Positions 11,159 through 21,700 of a stretch of DNA of 64,000 nucleotides are shown one piece after another (positions within the stretch are counted from its first letter, which is position 1; each line of letters opens with the position of its first letter). The position numbers were made by a program, and so were the translations under genes. The notes beneath the pieces are model-generated. The model searched no databases. It had not been told where the DNA came from and saw only the letters and a list, made by a program, of their open reading frames with translations. Origin of the DNA: Geosiphon pyriformis. Taxonomy: Eukaryota > Glomeromycota > Glomeromycetes > Archaeosporales > Geosiphonaceae. The stretch spans positions 722,079 to 786,078 of the forward strand of contig JAAOMT010000009.1 in the NCBI GenBank assembly GCA_016748015.1. Direction: 5' to 3'.

Positions 11159-12033
11159 TGTTATGGGATGGTTTTCTTGTTATATTTAATTGCTGATATC
11201 CCGTTTTAATTGCAATCAGTCTTTCGTGAATTCCTCAATTCTATTTGTGTGATAATGTCACTGTTATACTGAAGACTTTCTTTTAATATTGCAATGTAAG
11301 TTATTCTTCAATTCCTGATTGTTGTGTGTGTTTATGTACTTCTTCTCAGAGGCTAAACTGAAATCTACCCACTGTCTGGGGTCTTTTCTGAGGCTATCCT
11401 TGCAATTGCCTGATGTGTTTTTCTAATCTAGAAACACAGAATGTTAATGGTCTTTAGTGCTTTTTCTAATTCTTACAATAAAGCTTTTATCAATTAGTAA
11501 CAATGTGAATAATCTTGATCAAGGATTATTCTTCCAAGAGATTCAGTTGATGAATGATAGTTTCATTTAATAAATAATACAAGTAAGTTTCTTAATACTT
11601 TGGGTTGTGATAATTCAGTTTTAAATATTTTTTTTTATTTCTTTTTGATTTAAAGATTTCTTGGGATATTTAATTTGAAAGTATGATTTAAAGTGGAGTT
11701 TGTTGAATAAAATTGGATCTATTGCTTGATAAGTTATGATTTTTATTACTTGATTGTTTTTTTCCCAATATTAAAACTACTATATATATACATGTTTGTA
11801 GTTCTACGAGAAAACACATTGTAATACTTTTTTTTTGATATTTCAATCTGGTATTTGCTGCTATCACCAGTTGGTGTTGACTGCTATTGTGAACTGGTGC
11901 TTGCCACTATTGCGAGATGGTGTTTGCTACTATGTTAATTATTATTTTTCTAAGATTATTACTGTGCTATATTATGATTGAATAGTTTGTATTATTTTTA
12001 TGATTCTTTTTGCTAAATTCTTAAACCATAACA
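11159..12033 (-). repeat. 3' LTR of inner element
   Basis: It pairs with 20003-20877. I count about 15 differences in the first ~310 aligned bases by eye, all transitions. It contains a TATATATACATG stretch near 11780. Confidence 0.92.
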
Positions 12034-12036
12034 ATA

Positions 12037-12048
12037 TCTCCTCTTTTC
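12037..12048 (-). promoter_or_regulatory. Polypurine tract of inner element
   Basis: In minus sense it reads GAAAAGAGGAGA, 3 nt before the 3' LTR. Confidence 0.8.
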
Positions 12049-12059
12049 AAAATTGAGCT

Positions 12060-12715
12060 CCGTCAAAATTGAAGTTAATTTCTTCATTAAATTCTAAATT
12101 ACTATAGTGGTTCAATACTGTGTTATTAATTTGTTGTTGTAATTCTTAAAATTGCGAATTGGTAAGTCATCCAATACTGTTAATTGTTATTATGTTCATG
12201 GTTGGGTTCAACAATAATTTGTAACAGTTTTCAAATGCTTTGAAAATTCTGTAAACTGTTTTTGAATGGAATGTAGTGTTGGTTTTTCCAATGAAAGGTT
12301 CTAATAGTTGGATAGTTGTTTTGTCAAACACTCTAGTTGAGTCTTTTGAGTATAATGTTTGTATGTTTAAGTGTTTTCCTAGTTGATAATAACAGTAATT
12401 AATTGGAAATTTCGTTTTCAAGTTGCTAAATGTGTCTGGTGTTAATTCACTTATTTCTATTTCTTCCATTATTAATGTATTGCCCAATGCTATCTCTAAT
12501 TTTTTAATAACTTTGCTAATAAATTTGTTGTTATATTTGGCAATATTATATGGTTCGAAATTATGTTCTTTTCTTGTTTTTGGATTTTCTATTGTTCTTT
12601 TTATGTATGTTATCTTGGAGCTATTAACTGTGATTTCCAGATCGGATTTTAATTGTTGTAAGCTTTCAACTAATTGTTGAGTTATATTGTTGATGTTTTC
12701 TAGAATAAGTATCAT
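12060..12715 (-). CDS. 3' accessory ORF of inner element, unknown function
   Basis: The frame opens at 12715 and runs 182 codons to a TGA at 12167-12169. Homology with the outer copy continues past it (an LT-x-S-QF block) to about 12060, so that stop probably replaces one residue. The first ~50 residues look like a coiled coil (INNITQQLVESLQQLKSDL). The C-terminal third shares with the outer protein the GxTNT, R-I-F, C-x-x-L-L-x-N-P and IG-x-LT features. It is Asn/Lys/Ile rich with no membrane span. It starts about 85 nt after the integrase stop, on the same strand. An env-like position without env features; function unknown. Confidence 0.65.
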
Positions 12716-12799
12716 TGTTTTAATTTTGACTGCTATTTTGGAATCTTTTGCATGCGTTTTTATGGTTGTTAAATCATTTTTGCCGTGATCTAAGATTAA

Positions 12800-14178
12800 T
12801 TATCTTTTTGAATAATGTTCAATTAAAACTATTGGTTCTAAATCTTGTGGAATTTGTTCTGGTAGAATTAAAGGTAATTGTGTTCCAATTCTGGGTGTTT
12901 TTGTTGTTATTACTGGTTTACTGTAATAGAATTTCAGCTGGTTACCATGTGCTGCTTTTCTTAATATTTTATCATTTAGTCTTAGCTTGTATGCTCTATT
13001 TCCAAGTATTTTGTGAATATAAAATGGTCTATCCCACTTGTGATCAAATTTTCCATTCCACTGTTTTTCCATTTTTGTATGATGCAACAATACTTTATCT
13101 CCAATTTTGTAGTTAATTATATTATCTGGTAACTGGTTATCATGTCTCACTTTTTGTTGTTCTTGTGATTGTTCAATATTTTGTGCTGCTTTTCTTCTTT
13201 TGTTTTCTAAAGTTCCCATTAATTTGTATGTTCTTCTAAGTAGTGTTTCCTAGAATGTTGCTTCCATGATAGTGTCACTTAGATAAGTTGGGATAGTAAG
13301 TTCAACTGGTAATGTGGCTTTTCTTTCATAAACTAGTTCAAACAGTGTGAATTGTATAGTATCTTGTTTTACTGTTCTATATGCTAGTAGTACTGTTGGT
13401 ATGAACAAATCCCATTCTTTTTCATGTTCATTACTAATTTTTGCCAGTGATTCACATAATGTGCAATTAAATCTTTCAACTAATTCATTTGTTTGAGGGT
13501 GGTATGGTGATGACAGTGGTCGCTTGATTTCAAATTTTTGGCTAAGTTCTTTTAAGGTGCTGTTTACAAAGTGTGTGCCTTGATCTGATAGCAATTCTTG
13601 TGGACATCTATGTTGGCAAATTAAGTCTTCATGTATGAATTGAGCTACGGAAATAGCATCAGCTGTTTTAATAGCTCTAGCTTCTGGCCATTTGGTGAGA
13701 TAGTCTATGACTACTGCAATATAATGGTTGTTTCTTGTTGTTATTGATAAGGATCCAACTAAATCAATTCCAATTCTGTCAAATGGCTGTCCCATTTTTA
13801 TTGGTCTTAATAATTCCATTGTTTTTGCTCCTCCTCTTCATTGGCATAGGTCACAATTTCTTATGTATTGGATTATGTCTGAACTCATTTTTGGCCAATA
13901 GTAACGGCTAGTTGCACATTGAATGGTTGCTGTTTTTCCAAAGTGGCCTGAATGAATATTTAAGTGCATGTTAAATAAGATAGTTTCTTTTTTATCTGTA
14001 GTTATAATTCTTAATGGATTATCTGGATTTTGTCAATTCCAGTAATAAAGTATGTAATTTTGGATGAAATAGTGTTTTGCTAATTTTTGGAGCTTAATTA
14101 GCTCTTTTACTGGCATTTCTTTGTCTATTTGTAGTGTTTCCAAGTATTGGCTGAGGTTTTTGTAAAGGTGGTTGTTCA
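12800..14178 (-). pseudogene. Integrase of inner element (few stops)
   Basis: From an ATG at 14178 the frame gives an N-terminal HHCC zinc module (H-x3-H in NIHSGHFG near 13960; CDLC near 13850). The DDE core follows at 13250-13819: Asp in GIDLVG, Asp in LLSDQGTHF (near 13590), Glu in ELVERFN (near 13480). All three catalytic residues are present. The C-terminal domain (12800-13219) has a GDKVLLH strand and a KWDRPFYI strand and ends in a Pro-rich tail. There is no chromodomain. Three stops break it: TGA for Trp near 14029 and 13843, and TAG near 13250. This is the best preserved catalytic gene of the element. Confidence 0.85.
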
Positions 14179-14208
14179 TTGTTGTTGTGGTGGGTGGGTT
14201 GGTGATTT

Positions 14209-14600
14209 TTATGTGTATCTTATTCTTGACAAACAGTTAGCATTAGCATTTTTGGTATCTTCTTTGTATTTGATAATATAATTGTATGGTGCTAACATTT
14301 GTGACCATCTGGCATATTTTCTTTTTAATGCTTTCTTGTTATTTAACCAGATCAGACCTCTATAATCTGTTATAATATTAAAGAGTTGGTACCGTAAATA
14401 TGTGTCAAAGTAAACACAACTCCAGACTACTGCTAAGCATTCAAGTTCATATGCTGCATAGTTTTGTTCTGCCATACTGAGACTTCTGCTGGCATAAGCG
14501 ATTACACGTTCTCTTCTATTATCATCTTTTTGTGACAGAATGGCTCCAAGTCCAGTTCCAGAGGCATCTGTGACCAAAATGAATTTCTTGTTGAAATTCA
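14209..14600 (-). pseudogene. RNase H domain of inner element
   Basis: The open piece at 14209-14577 is a typical Ty3/gypsy RNase H: first Asp in VTDASG, Glu in AYELECLAV, Asp in ITDYRGL, then a C-terminal KYARW segment. It would degrade the RNA strand of the RNA-DNA hybrid. It follows RT in the same polyprotein and ends at a stop 30 bases before the integrase ATG. Upstream, two stops (one TGA, one TAA) lie where related proteins suggest Trp. Confidence 0.85.
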
Positions 14601-15540
14601 GATAGATTATTATTGGTAATTTAATGAGCTTTCATCTAAGGTACTCAAAAGCTTTTTGTTGTGTTTCAGTTTATTCAAACTTTACATTTTTAGATAGTAA
14701 GTAATTAAGGGGTTTGGTGATGTTTGAAAAGTTTTCTACAAAGTGGTGGTAGTAAGATGCAAGTCTTAAAAAGCTTCTAACTTCTGAAATGTTTCAAGGT
14801 ACTGGAAAATTTTTCACTTTGTCTATTTTTGATGGATCTGGTTTTATTCCATTTTTTCCAACTACATGTCTTAAAAATGCTAGCTCATTTTTCCCAAAGA
14901 AACATTTTTTTAGATTTAGTTTAAGTCCAGCATGTCTCAATCTCTCAAAAACTTGTTGTAAATGTTGGAGATGATCCGTGAATTTTGACGAGAAAACATT
15001 TGTATTATCCAAGTAGACAACAACGGATTGCTACAGGATTCTGAAGTAAATTACGTCCATTAGTCTTTGAAATGTCACGGGAGTGTTTGTTAATCCAAAT
15101 GGCATTACATTGAACTCATAATTGCCATTTTGTGTTGTGAATGCTGTTTTATGCCTGTCCTTTGGGTCCATTTCTACTTGTCAGTACCCACTGGTCAAGT
15201 TCAGTATAGAAAACCATTTTGCTCCTCCAAAAACGTCGAAGATTTTTTCAATTAACGGTATTGGGTATGAGTCTTTGGTTGTTTTGCTGTTTAGTTTGCG
15301 ATAGTTGATGCAAAATCTAATTTTTCTGTTCTTTTTCCTTACTAAAACAACTGGTGAGGACCATGGGCTCATTGATGATTGTATTATTCCTTTTTCCAAC
15401 ATGCTTTGGATTTCTTCTCTGATAAAATTATGTTTCATTAGTGAGACATGGTAAGCATGTTGTTTTTTAGGTCTGGCATCTCCAGTGGGGATTTGGTGTT
15501 GAACCAAGTTGGTTCTTTCAAATTCGCTATTTTATGAAAA
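14600..15540 (-). pseudogene. Reverse transcriptase of inner element (catalytic residues lost)
   Basis: The open piece at 15181-15507 holds the fingers (KGIIQSSMSPWSSPVVLVRKK) and the motif A strand, which reads FSILNLTSGY: the catalytic Asp of LDL is Asn. A TGA for Trp follows at once. The motif B region, with FGLTNTP, is near 15090. The motif C strand near 15010 reads YLDN in place of YLDD. The thumb/connection piece is at 14794-15012. Both D-to-N changes are single G-to-A transitions. This RT cannot be active even apart from its stops. Confidence 0.88.
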
Positions 15541-16020
15541 TATATCAGAGTATTTTAAAATTAATGCTTTTAATTGTTGCTTTTGGTCAGGATCCATTGT
15601 TCCAATGTTTAATTTGGCCAATTCTTCTGGCGTAAATTGATAGCATTCTAACAGTTGTTGCCAATTTATTGAAGTGAGTTCACAGTAGAGGGTGATTTCT
15701 GGGAAATTTAGAATTTCTTGTGGTGTTGACGCATTTTCTAGCTCTGTTCTGAGGTATCCAATAATGGTATCTTCCAGAATGTAGACGGGTTCTTCTGTGG
15801 TGTTTGCGATAGGAATTTTTATCCATTGAGCTTTATCAGCTGGAATAAAAAGGTTAGTAAGTCCTATAAGAAACTGTTGGCAAGTTTTTGGGTAAGGCTC
15901 AAATATTAGGTCTTTTTTTTTAATTGTCCTTTTTATTCTTATTTCTGATTTTCCATATGGTAGGAGTGTGATGGACTGCTTATTTTTAATTACTTTACCT
16001 TTTTCCTCTATTGTTTCAGC
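15532..16020 (-). pseudogene. Linker between dUTPase and RT, inner element
   Basis: About 150 residues follow dUTPase motif 5. They are alternately basic and hydrophobic, with a segment like LLPYGKSEIRI that recalls the outer element's ILPFGEYYEI. They end in an acidic helix that enters the RT N-terminus. No known domain recognised. The region is conserved in both elements at the same place. Confidence 0.6.
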
Positions 16021-16440
16021 GAAATTTGCTTCAATTCTTTTTCTTGTCAATCCGAAACCAAAAGTTCTTCTTGTTGTTTGTGACAATTCTTCATGATTTT
16101 CCACTGGCATAAATTTCCCAATTTTTACCAATGGTAGAAAAATTGCTTATGCAATTTTTTCCTTAGATTCAATGGTATAAGGCTTTTCTGAATTGTTCTG
16201 TAGCAAAACCATCAAATTTCCAGTGTATCTGGAGTCAATTACTCCTCCTTGAATGCTTATTTTTTTTTTCATGAGACTTGATCGTGACGCTATTTGAACC
16301 ATTATTCCTGGCAGAATTTCAACTGCTATTTTTAGGTCGATTTTGGTGATGCTTCTGAGTGGTAACATTGTGGATTGGTTTTCTGGATAACATAGATCGA
16401 ATTCGGCATCGGTTGGATGGGCTCTTTCAGGTATTATTCC
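16020..16440 (-). pseudogene. dUTPase domain of inner element
   Basis: The motifs of the trimeric dUTPase family occur in order. Motif 1 is AEFDL (near 16405). Motif 2 is ASRSSLM (near 16285), where GRSGL is typical. Motif 3 is GGVIDSRYTGN (16220-16250), with catalytic Asp and stacking Tyr present. Motif 4 is KIA-stop-AIF, with Gln CAA changed to TAA at about 16146. Motif 5 is TFGFGLT (near 16060), close to the usual GGFGSTG. The enzyme would lower dUTP during reverse transcription. It lies between the Cys-rich module and RT, unlike the RNase H-integrase position in some lentiviruses. One stop breaks it. Confidence 0.85.
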
Positions 16441-17290
16441 TAAGTGCCCATTGTCGAAGTATCGGATGTCGGTCACCTGTTCTAGGTCAGTATAGGCTAC
16501 AAATTTTTCTGACTCAGGACCGTCAGGTGAGTCTTGTTGATTTATTAATTGATTTTGAGACTGCTGATTCTCAATTTCCATTTTTTTTTCTAAGCCCCTT
16601 TCATCTTGACACTCTTCACAGCACTGATTTTGGCATGGGATGAGACAGTTTTCGCAGAGATAAGTGTTGATTTGGGTGAAGTATTGTTCTTGCTCTTGTC
16701 GAGTGGGGCATAGTTGTTGGTAGTAGTCCTGGAATTCGTCCACTGGATCAAACATGTTGTAGCTGGTGACTTCGTCAGCTACTTCGGCTGACTTTTTCCA
16801 ATGTCGTATTTCTTCAGCAGTTCCTTCTCTTATTTTGGCTTGTGCAGTGTTGTACAACTTGTCCTTATTGTGTGAGTAGTGCTGTAGTCTTTTTAATGCT
16901 CTGTTGAATGCTGCTTCGAATAGCATTCTTCCTCTTACCCAGTCACAGATGAGGATTGTGTATTGGCAAGTTGTGTCACACATTCTTCCTCTGTCTGATA
17001 TGTCATTCCAGTCGCACCCTCTTGGTAACGGTTCTCCACAAGCAAGGCACAGTTCCTCGTCCCATTTTCCATGTCTTTCTGGGTAACTGTATTTTTTTTT
17101 GTTACAATGGTTACAATAGTAATGGGTGGAGTTTCTTGGGTCTTTGTTTGGTGCACTGCACGCAGTCATAGACGAGAGTTTTTTCTTGCAAACTGAGCAT
17201 TCTAGCTTTGGTCTGCGTCACTGGTGGTTTCTTTGTGAACTTACCTGGTTTCATTCGGATCTTTCTTCGCTGGTCCACATTGGTACGGCT
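16441..17290 (-). pseudogene. Cys-rich (zinc-binding-like) module upstream of dUTPase, inner element
   Basis: The main open piece runs from 17169. It holds CX2C pairs ECSVC (upstream, near 17200), YYCNHC (near 17115) and LCLACG (near 17045), then GCDW and MCDTTC. A helical stretch follows (16700-16920), then a second cluster, LCENCLIPCQNQCCEEC, near 16610-16660. The spacing suggests two or more zinc sites, but I recognise no named finger. The same module is split by the inner insertion in the outer element. It ends in the dUTPase domain in the same frame. Confidence 0.7.
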
Positions 17291-17439
17291 GGTAGTCTTG
17301 TTCTTTGGTCATCAGCCCAAGAAAACTGATAGGTTTCGATGGCTGGTAGTGCTAGATTTTTCTCAAATTTGAAGGTAGGTTTTTGGTTGGCACTGGGTTT
17401 TTGGAAGTAGTCACAGATGGCTGGAATTTTGGCCTGGTG

Positions 17440-17870
17440 GCTATTATAATTGATCAGAAGCTCTTGAGTAGTCCAGTCTAGAGTGGCATTGGCTTTTGTT
17501 AGCCAGTCATTCCCTACTAACGCTTAATATTGTGTAGCATCCATTACTAATATTTTTGTAGGTATTACTATGCCATTAATTTCGAAAGGGAATGAGTCGA
17601 TTTCACCATGAGACAGCTTTGTACTTCCATTGGCTGTTATGATTTGGGATGTCGCAGCACAATCAACTTTGAAACCCAGTTGGTTTACTAGTTGAAGCGT
17701 TATGATGCTTCCAGCGGATCTGCTGTCTAAGATAAGTTTGATTGGAGTATTGTTTACAGTGGCTTCCGTATACATAGCAGTGATTGGGCATTTTTCGTCC
17801 AATGCTGCTCCACTAAACATAGCCTCATTTTCCTCTAATTCAAAAGAAAAAATAGCTGCAAGGCTGCTAT
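17440..17870 (-). pseudogene. Retropepsin-like protease of inner element (active site changed)
   Basis: The strand-loop LILDSRSAGSII lies at about 17700-17735, with DSR at 17719-17727 where the family has DSG (GGA to AGA). Then come ITANGSTK (flap region), the FPFEINGI strand and an LVMDATQY segment. A stop replaces the Gln of QYQAL-type sequence near 17526. The frame follows a Ser/Thr/Asn-rich linker from gag. This is the same glycine loss as in family A. Confidence 0.8.
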
Positions 17871-18099
17871 CTTCAGTGGCAACTGTTGGTGGTATTGTCT
17901 GGTTCAATTTGTTGGAAGAATTCTTGGTTTTGTTTATGTTTCTACTATCATTATTTCTGATGATTAGATTTTCTGGTATATTAAGGTAAGTTTGTTGATA
18001 ATTTTGGTAGTTTGAATTGGTTTGCTGATTGGTTTTGGCACAGTTTGGATTCCTCTGGACCAACGCGTTCTGGTTCTACATGGGCTGATTTCAGGCCTT

Positions 18100-19480
18100 G
18101 GGATGCCAATTTGGGTTGGCTATCATGGGCTGTTGCTGGTAAGCTCCTTGATTTTAATACGTGGTGGAATATTGGTGTGGTATTGGCGTGTACTGGTTTC
18201 TAAGCATTTGGGGTGGTGTGTAGTAATTATTTTCATGTGCTTCTTGCATCATTCGCATTCGACATTGACTAATCAAATGTCCTATGCATTTGCAAAAATG
18301 GCAGGTGCGCGTTTTTGTTCTGAATTTCTGGCGTGATGAGCGATTATTTTGACTGTCACTAACTTCCTGGCTGCATCTTTGGAGTGGTTGGTATGTATTT
18401 CTTCTCGGATCCAGGATGAGGTAACTTTCTATTTTCTTAGAGAATTCCTCCCCTAATTGTATTACTCTTTTCTCTAATGTTTCTGTCTTATTTTCCTTCA
18501 TTATCATGTTAACTATTTAACTATGGTTAGCTTTTTTCTCAGCTGATTCAAGGGCTCTGGCAAGTGTAATGGCTTCTAGTAAGGAATTAGGGTGGGCAGG
18601 GCGTACTCTTTCTAAAATGCTGCTTTTTAATTCTCTAATAAACTGATTTAAAACCTAAGGATCAGTGTAGTATCCTTGTTTAATCACTTCAATCTGATGG
18701 CAAATTCGATTGAATCGAGCAAGGTATTGGGTAACAGTTTCACTGGTATTTTGCTTGATAGTATTGAATTCATTTTGTAGTTAGATTATGGCGTTTGGGT
18801 CGCTAAAATACTCCAGGAGTGCATTTTTAAATTTGGTGAAGCTCGTGGATTTTGTTTCCAGGCTTTGATACCACAAGTCGGCTGTGCCTTTCAGGAAGAA
18901 AGGTAATATTTGAATTGCTCTTTGGTTGTTCCAGTTATTTGTCTGGATGGCTTTTTGTGCTTCTCTGAGCCATGTGTGCATGTCCATTTCTTCTTTCTCT
19001 CCTGAGAAATCTGTTAGTCTTGTAATGTATGGTGTGGTCATTTCATTGCCATTTTTTGCTGGTGGGCTTATTGGTCTAAGAGGAGGTGAGATGATATTTC
19101 TTTAAGCATTCCTAAAGATGGCTTCCCTTATATCCAGTTCTTTTTCTTGATCATGAGTTTTTTGGTTTCTGGATTGGCTGCTTGTTTCAGTGACTGGTCT
19201 TGTGATTGTTTTTTCGCTGGTCTTTTTTTCAGATTCCGATTCAGACTCCTCTTCACAGTTTTCAAACCCCATTCTAAATTTTGGCTGAAAAAGAGGGTTT
19301 TGGAATAGTGATAAATATCCTCCTGTAATTGGTATGTCTCCCCAGTTATGTTGTTTAATTTTATCAGTATAATTAGAAGTTCTTGGCATTTGTGGAGTTG
19401 ATGTTAATGATGATGCAGCTTCTAATAGAATTTGTATCTTATTTTCTGGTGAAAAATGGTATGATTTATCTTCTGGTGAA
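18100..19480 (-). pseudogene. Gag capsid and nucleocapsid of inner element (broken)
   Basis: The capsid piece at 18781-19041 has the Retrotrans_gag core: FLKGTADLWYQSL followed by FTKFKNALLEYF. The same fold continues through stops to 18510 with RPAHPNSLLEA-like sequence. The nucleocapsid zinc knuckle CHFCKCIGHLISQC (18262-18303) is a perfect CX2CX4HX4C. Upstream (19102-19389) is an acidic Glu/Ser-rich linker. Internal stops at 18780, 18657 and 18517 replace Arg or Gln codons. The product would package the RNA. Confidence 0.85.
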
Positions 19481-19503
19481 TAAATACGTTGTTTCTTTAT
19501 TGA

Positions 19504-19920
19504 TTAAGTGACAGTTTTCTTTGGTGTTTGAGCTAGTGTTCCTAGTTTTTGCTGGTTACTTTTCCGATTAGTTTTTAAATTTTTTTTGGTTTTGTTGATG
19601 CATTTTTTAGTGTTTCCTGTGGATATTGGAAAATTTTCGTTGGCGTATTGCTCAATTTCTTGATGGATTTTGACAATAGTTGCGGCTATTACTGTTACTT
19701 CTTTTGTAGTGTATTGTGATAATTCTCTATACAATCCAAGTTTTGCATCATGTGGTTCTTCTTCCTTTCCTATATGATAATTTATTCTGGCGTTGATATA
19801 ATAAGTGAGGGCAGATTCTGCTGGACAACACCCTTCTGATAATCCAAGATTACTTTGATTTTGTGTGTAAATAGCACAGCAGAATTCAAGAACAGTAAGA
19901 TTAGGGGTTTTTGTCATCAC
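19504..19920 (-). CDS. N-terminal gag domain of inner element
   Basis: This 138-residue frame begins about 70 nt inside the PBS and is the first coding sequence of the element. It is helical with a Lys/Asn/Thr-rich tail, and has no zinc knuckle. The outer element has a related frame at the same place (23149-23586): both begin with a T-L/V-L-E-x-x-x-x-I-Y-T pattern and share a Y-x-N-x-x-I-N-Y segment. A stop (TAA) at 19504-19506 separates it from the rest of gag. In the live ancestor it was probably the N-terminus of the same polyprotein. Confidence 0.65.
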   Translation of the reverse strand: MMTKTPNLTVLEFCCAIYTQNQSNLGLSEGCCPAESALTYYINARINYHIGKEEEPHDAKLGLYRELSQYTTKEVTVIAATIVKIHQEIEQYANENFPISTGNTKKCINKTKKNLKTNRKSNQQKLGTLAQTPKKTVT

Positions 19921-19990
19921 TTTTGTCTCTTCCTTTTTAGCAATGAATTATTGCTAATTATTATTTCTTTTTTGATTTTCTTTTCTCATA

Positions 19991-20000
19991 GGGTTCACCA
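19991..20000 (-). promoter_or_regulatory. Primer binding site of inner element
   Basis: In minus sense TGGTGAACCC starts 2 nt after the 5' LTR. TGG pairs with the CCA end of a tRNA. I cannot assign the tRNA. Confidence 0.65.
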
Positions 20001-20002
20001 AA

Positions 20003-20877
20003 TGTTACGGGATGGTTTTCTTGTTATATTTAATTGCTGATATCCCATTTTAATTACAATCAGTCTTTCGTGAGTTCCTCAATTCTATTTGTGTGATAAT
20101 ATTACTGTTATACTGAAGGCTTTCTTTTAATGTTGTGATATAAGTTATTTTTCAATTCCTGATTGTTGTGTGTGTTTATGTACTCCTTCTCAGAGGCTAA
20201 ACTGAAATCTACCCACTGTCTGGGGTCTTTTCTGAGGCTATCCTTGCAATTGCCTGATGTGTTTCTCTAATCTAGAAACACAGAATGTTAATGGTCTTTA
20301 GCGCTTTTTCTAATTCTTACAATAAAGCTTTTATCAATTAGTAACAACGTGAATAATCTTGATCAAGGATTATTCTTCCAAAAGATTCAGTTGATGAATG
20401 ATAGTTTCATTCAATAAATAATACAAGTAAGTTTCTTAATACTCTGGGTTGTGATAATTCAGTTTTAAATATTCTTTTTTATTTCTTTTTAATTTAAAGA
20501 TTTCTTGGGATATTTAATTTGAAAGTATGATTTAAAGTGGAGTTTGTTGAATAAAATTGGATCTATTGCTTGATAAGTTATGATTTTTATTACTTGATTG
20601 TTTTTTTCCTAATATTAAAACTACTGTATATATACATGTTTGTAGTTCTACGAGAAAACACATTGTAATATTTTCTTTTTGATATTTCAACCTGGTGTTT
20701 GCTGCTATCACCAGTTGGTGTTGGCTGCTATTGTAAACTGGTGCTTGCCACTATTACAAGATGGTGTTTGCTACTATGTTAATCATTACCTTTCTAAGAT
20801 TATTACTGCGCTATATTATGATTGAATAGTTTGTATTATTTTTATGATTCTTTTTGCTAAATTCTTAAACCATAACA
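20003..20877 (-). repeat. 5' LTR of inner element
   Basis: Partner of 11159-12033, starting TGTTACGGG and ending CCATAACA. The GCAT target copy follows at 20878-20881. Confidence 0.92.
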
Positions 20878-20881
20878 GCAT

Positions 20882-21700
20882 GCTTTGCAAAAGTAGCAGG
20901 TGCAAGTTTCATATTCCTTTTCTGGAGAAATACATGCTCCCATTAATGAAAGTTTCTTGTTGCAATCTTTGTATTTGAGTAGAATATAAGATGGTTGTTT
21001 CCATGGTTCTAATGTGAAATATCTAACTACATTCTATCCTCTGGTTTCTTCAAAAATTTTTTGTTCTGTTTCTTTAGCCCAATTGGATGGTAATCCAAAA
21101 GCCATAAAAATTTCAGTGACTGGTAGTTCTCTCTTCTCTTCAAATTCGAATACTGAGGCTTTTTCAGATTTTTTATTAAAGATATCACAAGTGGCAGGTA
21201 CTCTGGTGTATTGTCCTTGATATAAAATCTTCAATTTCTGAGTTTCTTAATCTAAATTTGCATTGGTCTTAAGAAGCTAATCATTTCTGATAAGAGCTTA
21301 ATATTGGGGTGTATTTATAACTAGAACTTTGACTGGAATGGTGATTCCATCAATGGTGAATGGGAAATTGTCAATTTCTCCTACTGGTATTTTTTTCATA
21401 CCATCTGCTATAACAATTACAGTTTGGACTGGTCTGTTAACAGTTCTTTAAAGCTGTTGCATTAACTGATAGGTAATAATACTTCCAGCTAAAAAACTGT
21501 CTAAGATTAACTGAATTGGTTTTTCTTCTACTTTAGTTTCTGTATACATAGCTGTAATTGCTTTTTGTTCATTAACTACTGTATTGCTAAGCAAGAATGA
21601 TGATTCATTTGCTTTAAATTCGAATAGAAATATATCTGAAAGGTTGGTATTTTGGGCAATTTAGATTGGTAGAATAGTATTGTTGGAAGGGTTTGATCTT
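20882..21700 (-). pseudogene. Protease and start of Cys-rich module, outer element (broken)
   Basis: The protease shows LILDSFLAGSII with DSF at 21493-21501 in place of DSG, then VGEIDNFPF and VLVINTPQY. Gln, Trp and Trp codons appear as stops just after. The piece at 21034-21234 follows and contains PATCDIF and a Phe/Glu-rich stretch. It leads to CYFCKAC at 20878-20900, where the inner element has inserted. Confidence 0.75.

Larger units (their letters stand above)
11159..20877 (-). mobile_element. Inner Ty3/gypsy element with dUTPase, nested in the outer one
   Basis: The LTRs (11159-12033 and 20003-20877, 875 bp each) begin TGTTA and end TAACA. They are flanked by GCAT at 11155-11158 and 20878-20881, a 4-bp target duplication that lies in the outer element's coding sequence. 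Internal DNA (12034-20002) carries a PBS and PPT with the same spacing as the outer element, and the same gene order. It retains longer open pieces and more CpG than the outer copy, so it is younger. It still has many stops and is dead as read. Confidence 0.92.

Noticed and set aside
12060-12715. Env-like glycoprotein after integrase
   Set aside because: No signal peptide, hydrophobic membrane segment or Cys/Asn-glycosylation pattern.
12800-13219. Chromodomain at the integrase C-terminus
   Set aside because: The tail is Pro-rich with no aromatic cage pattern; I see only the usual integrase C-terminal strands.
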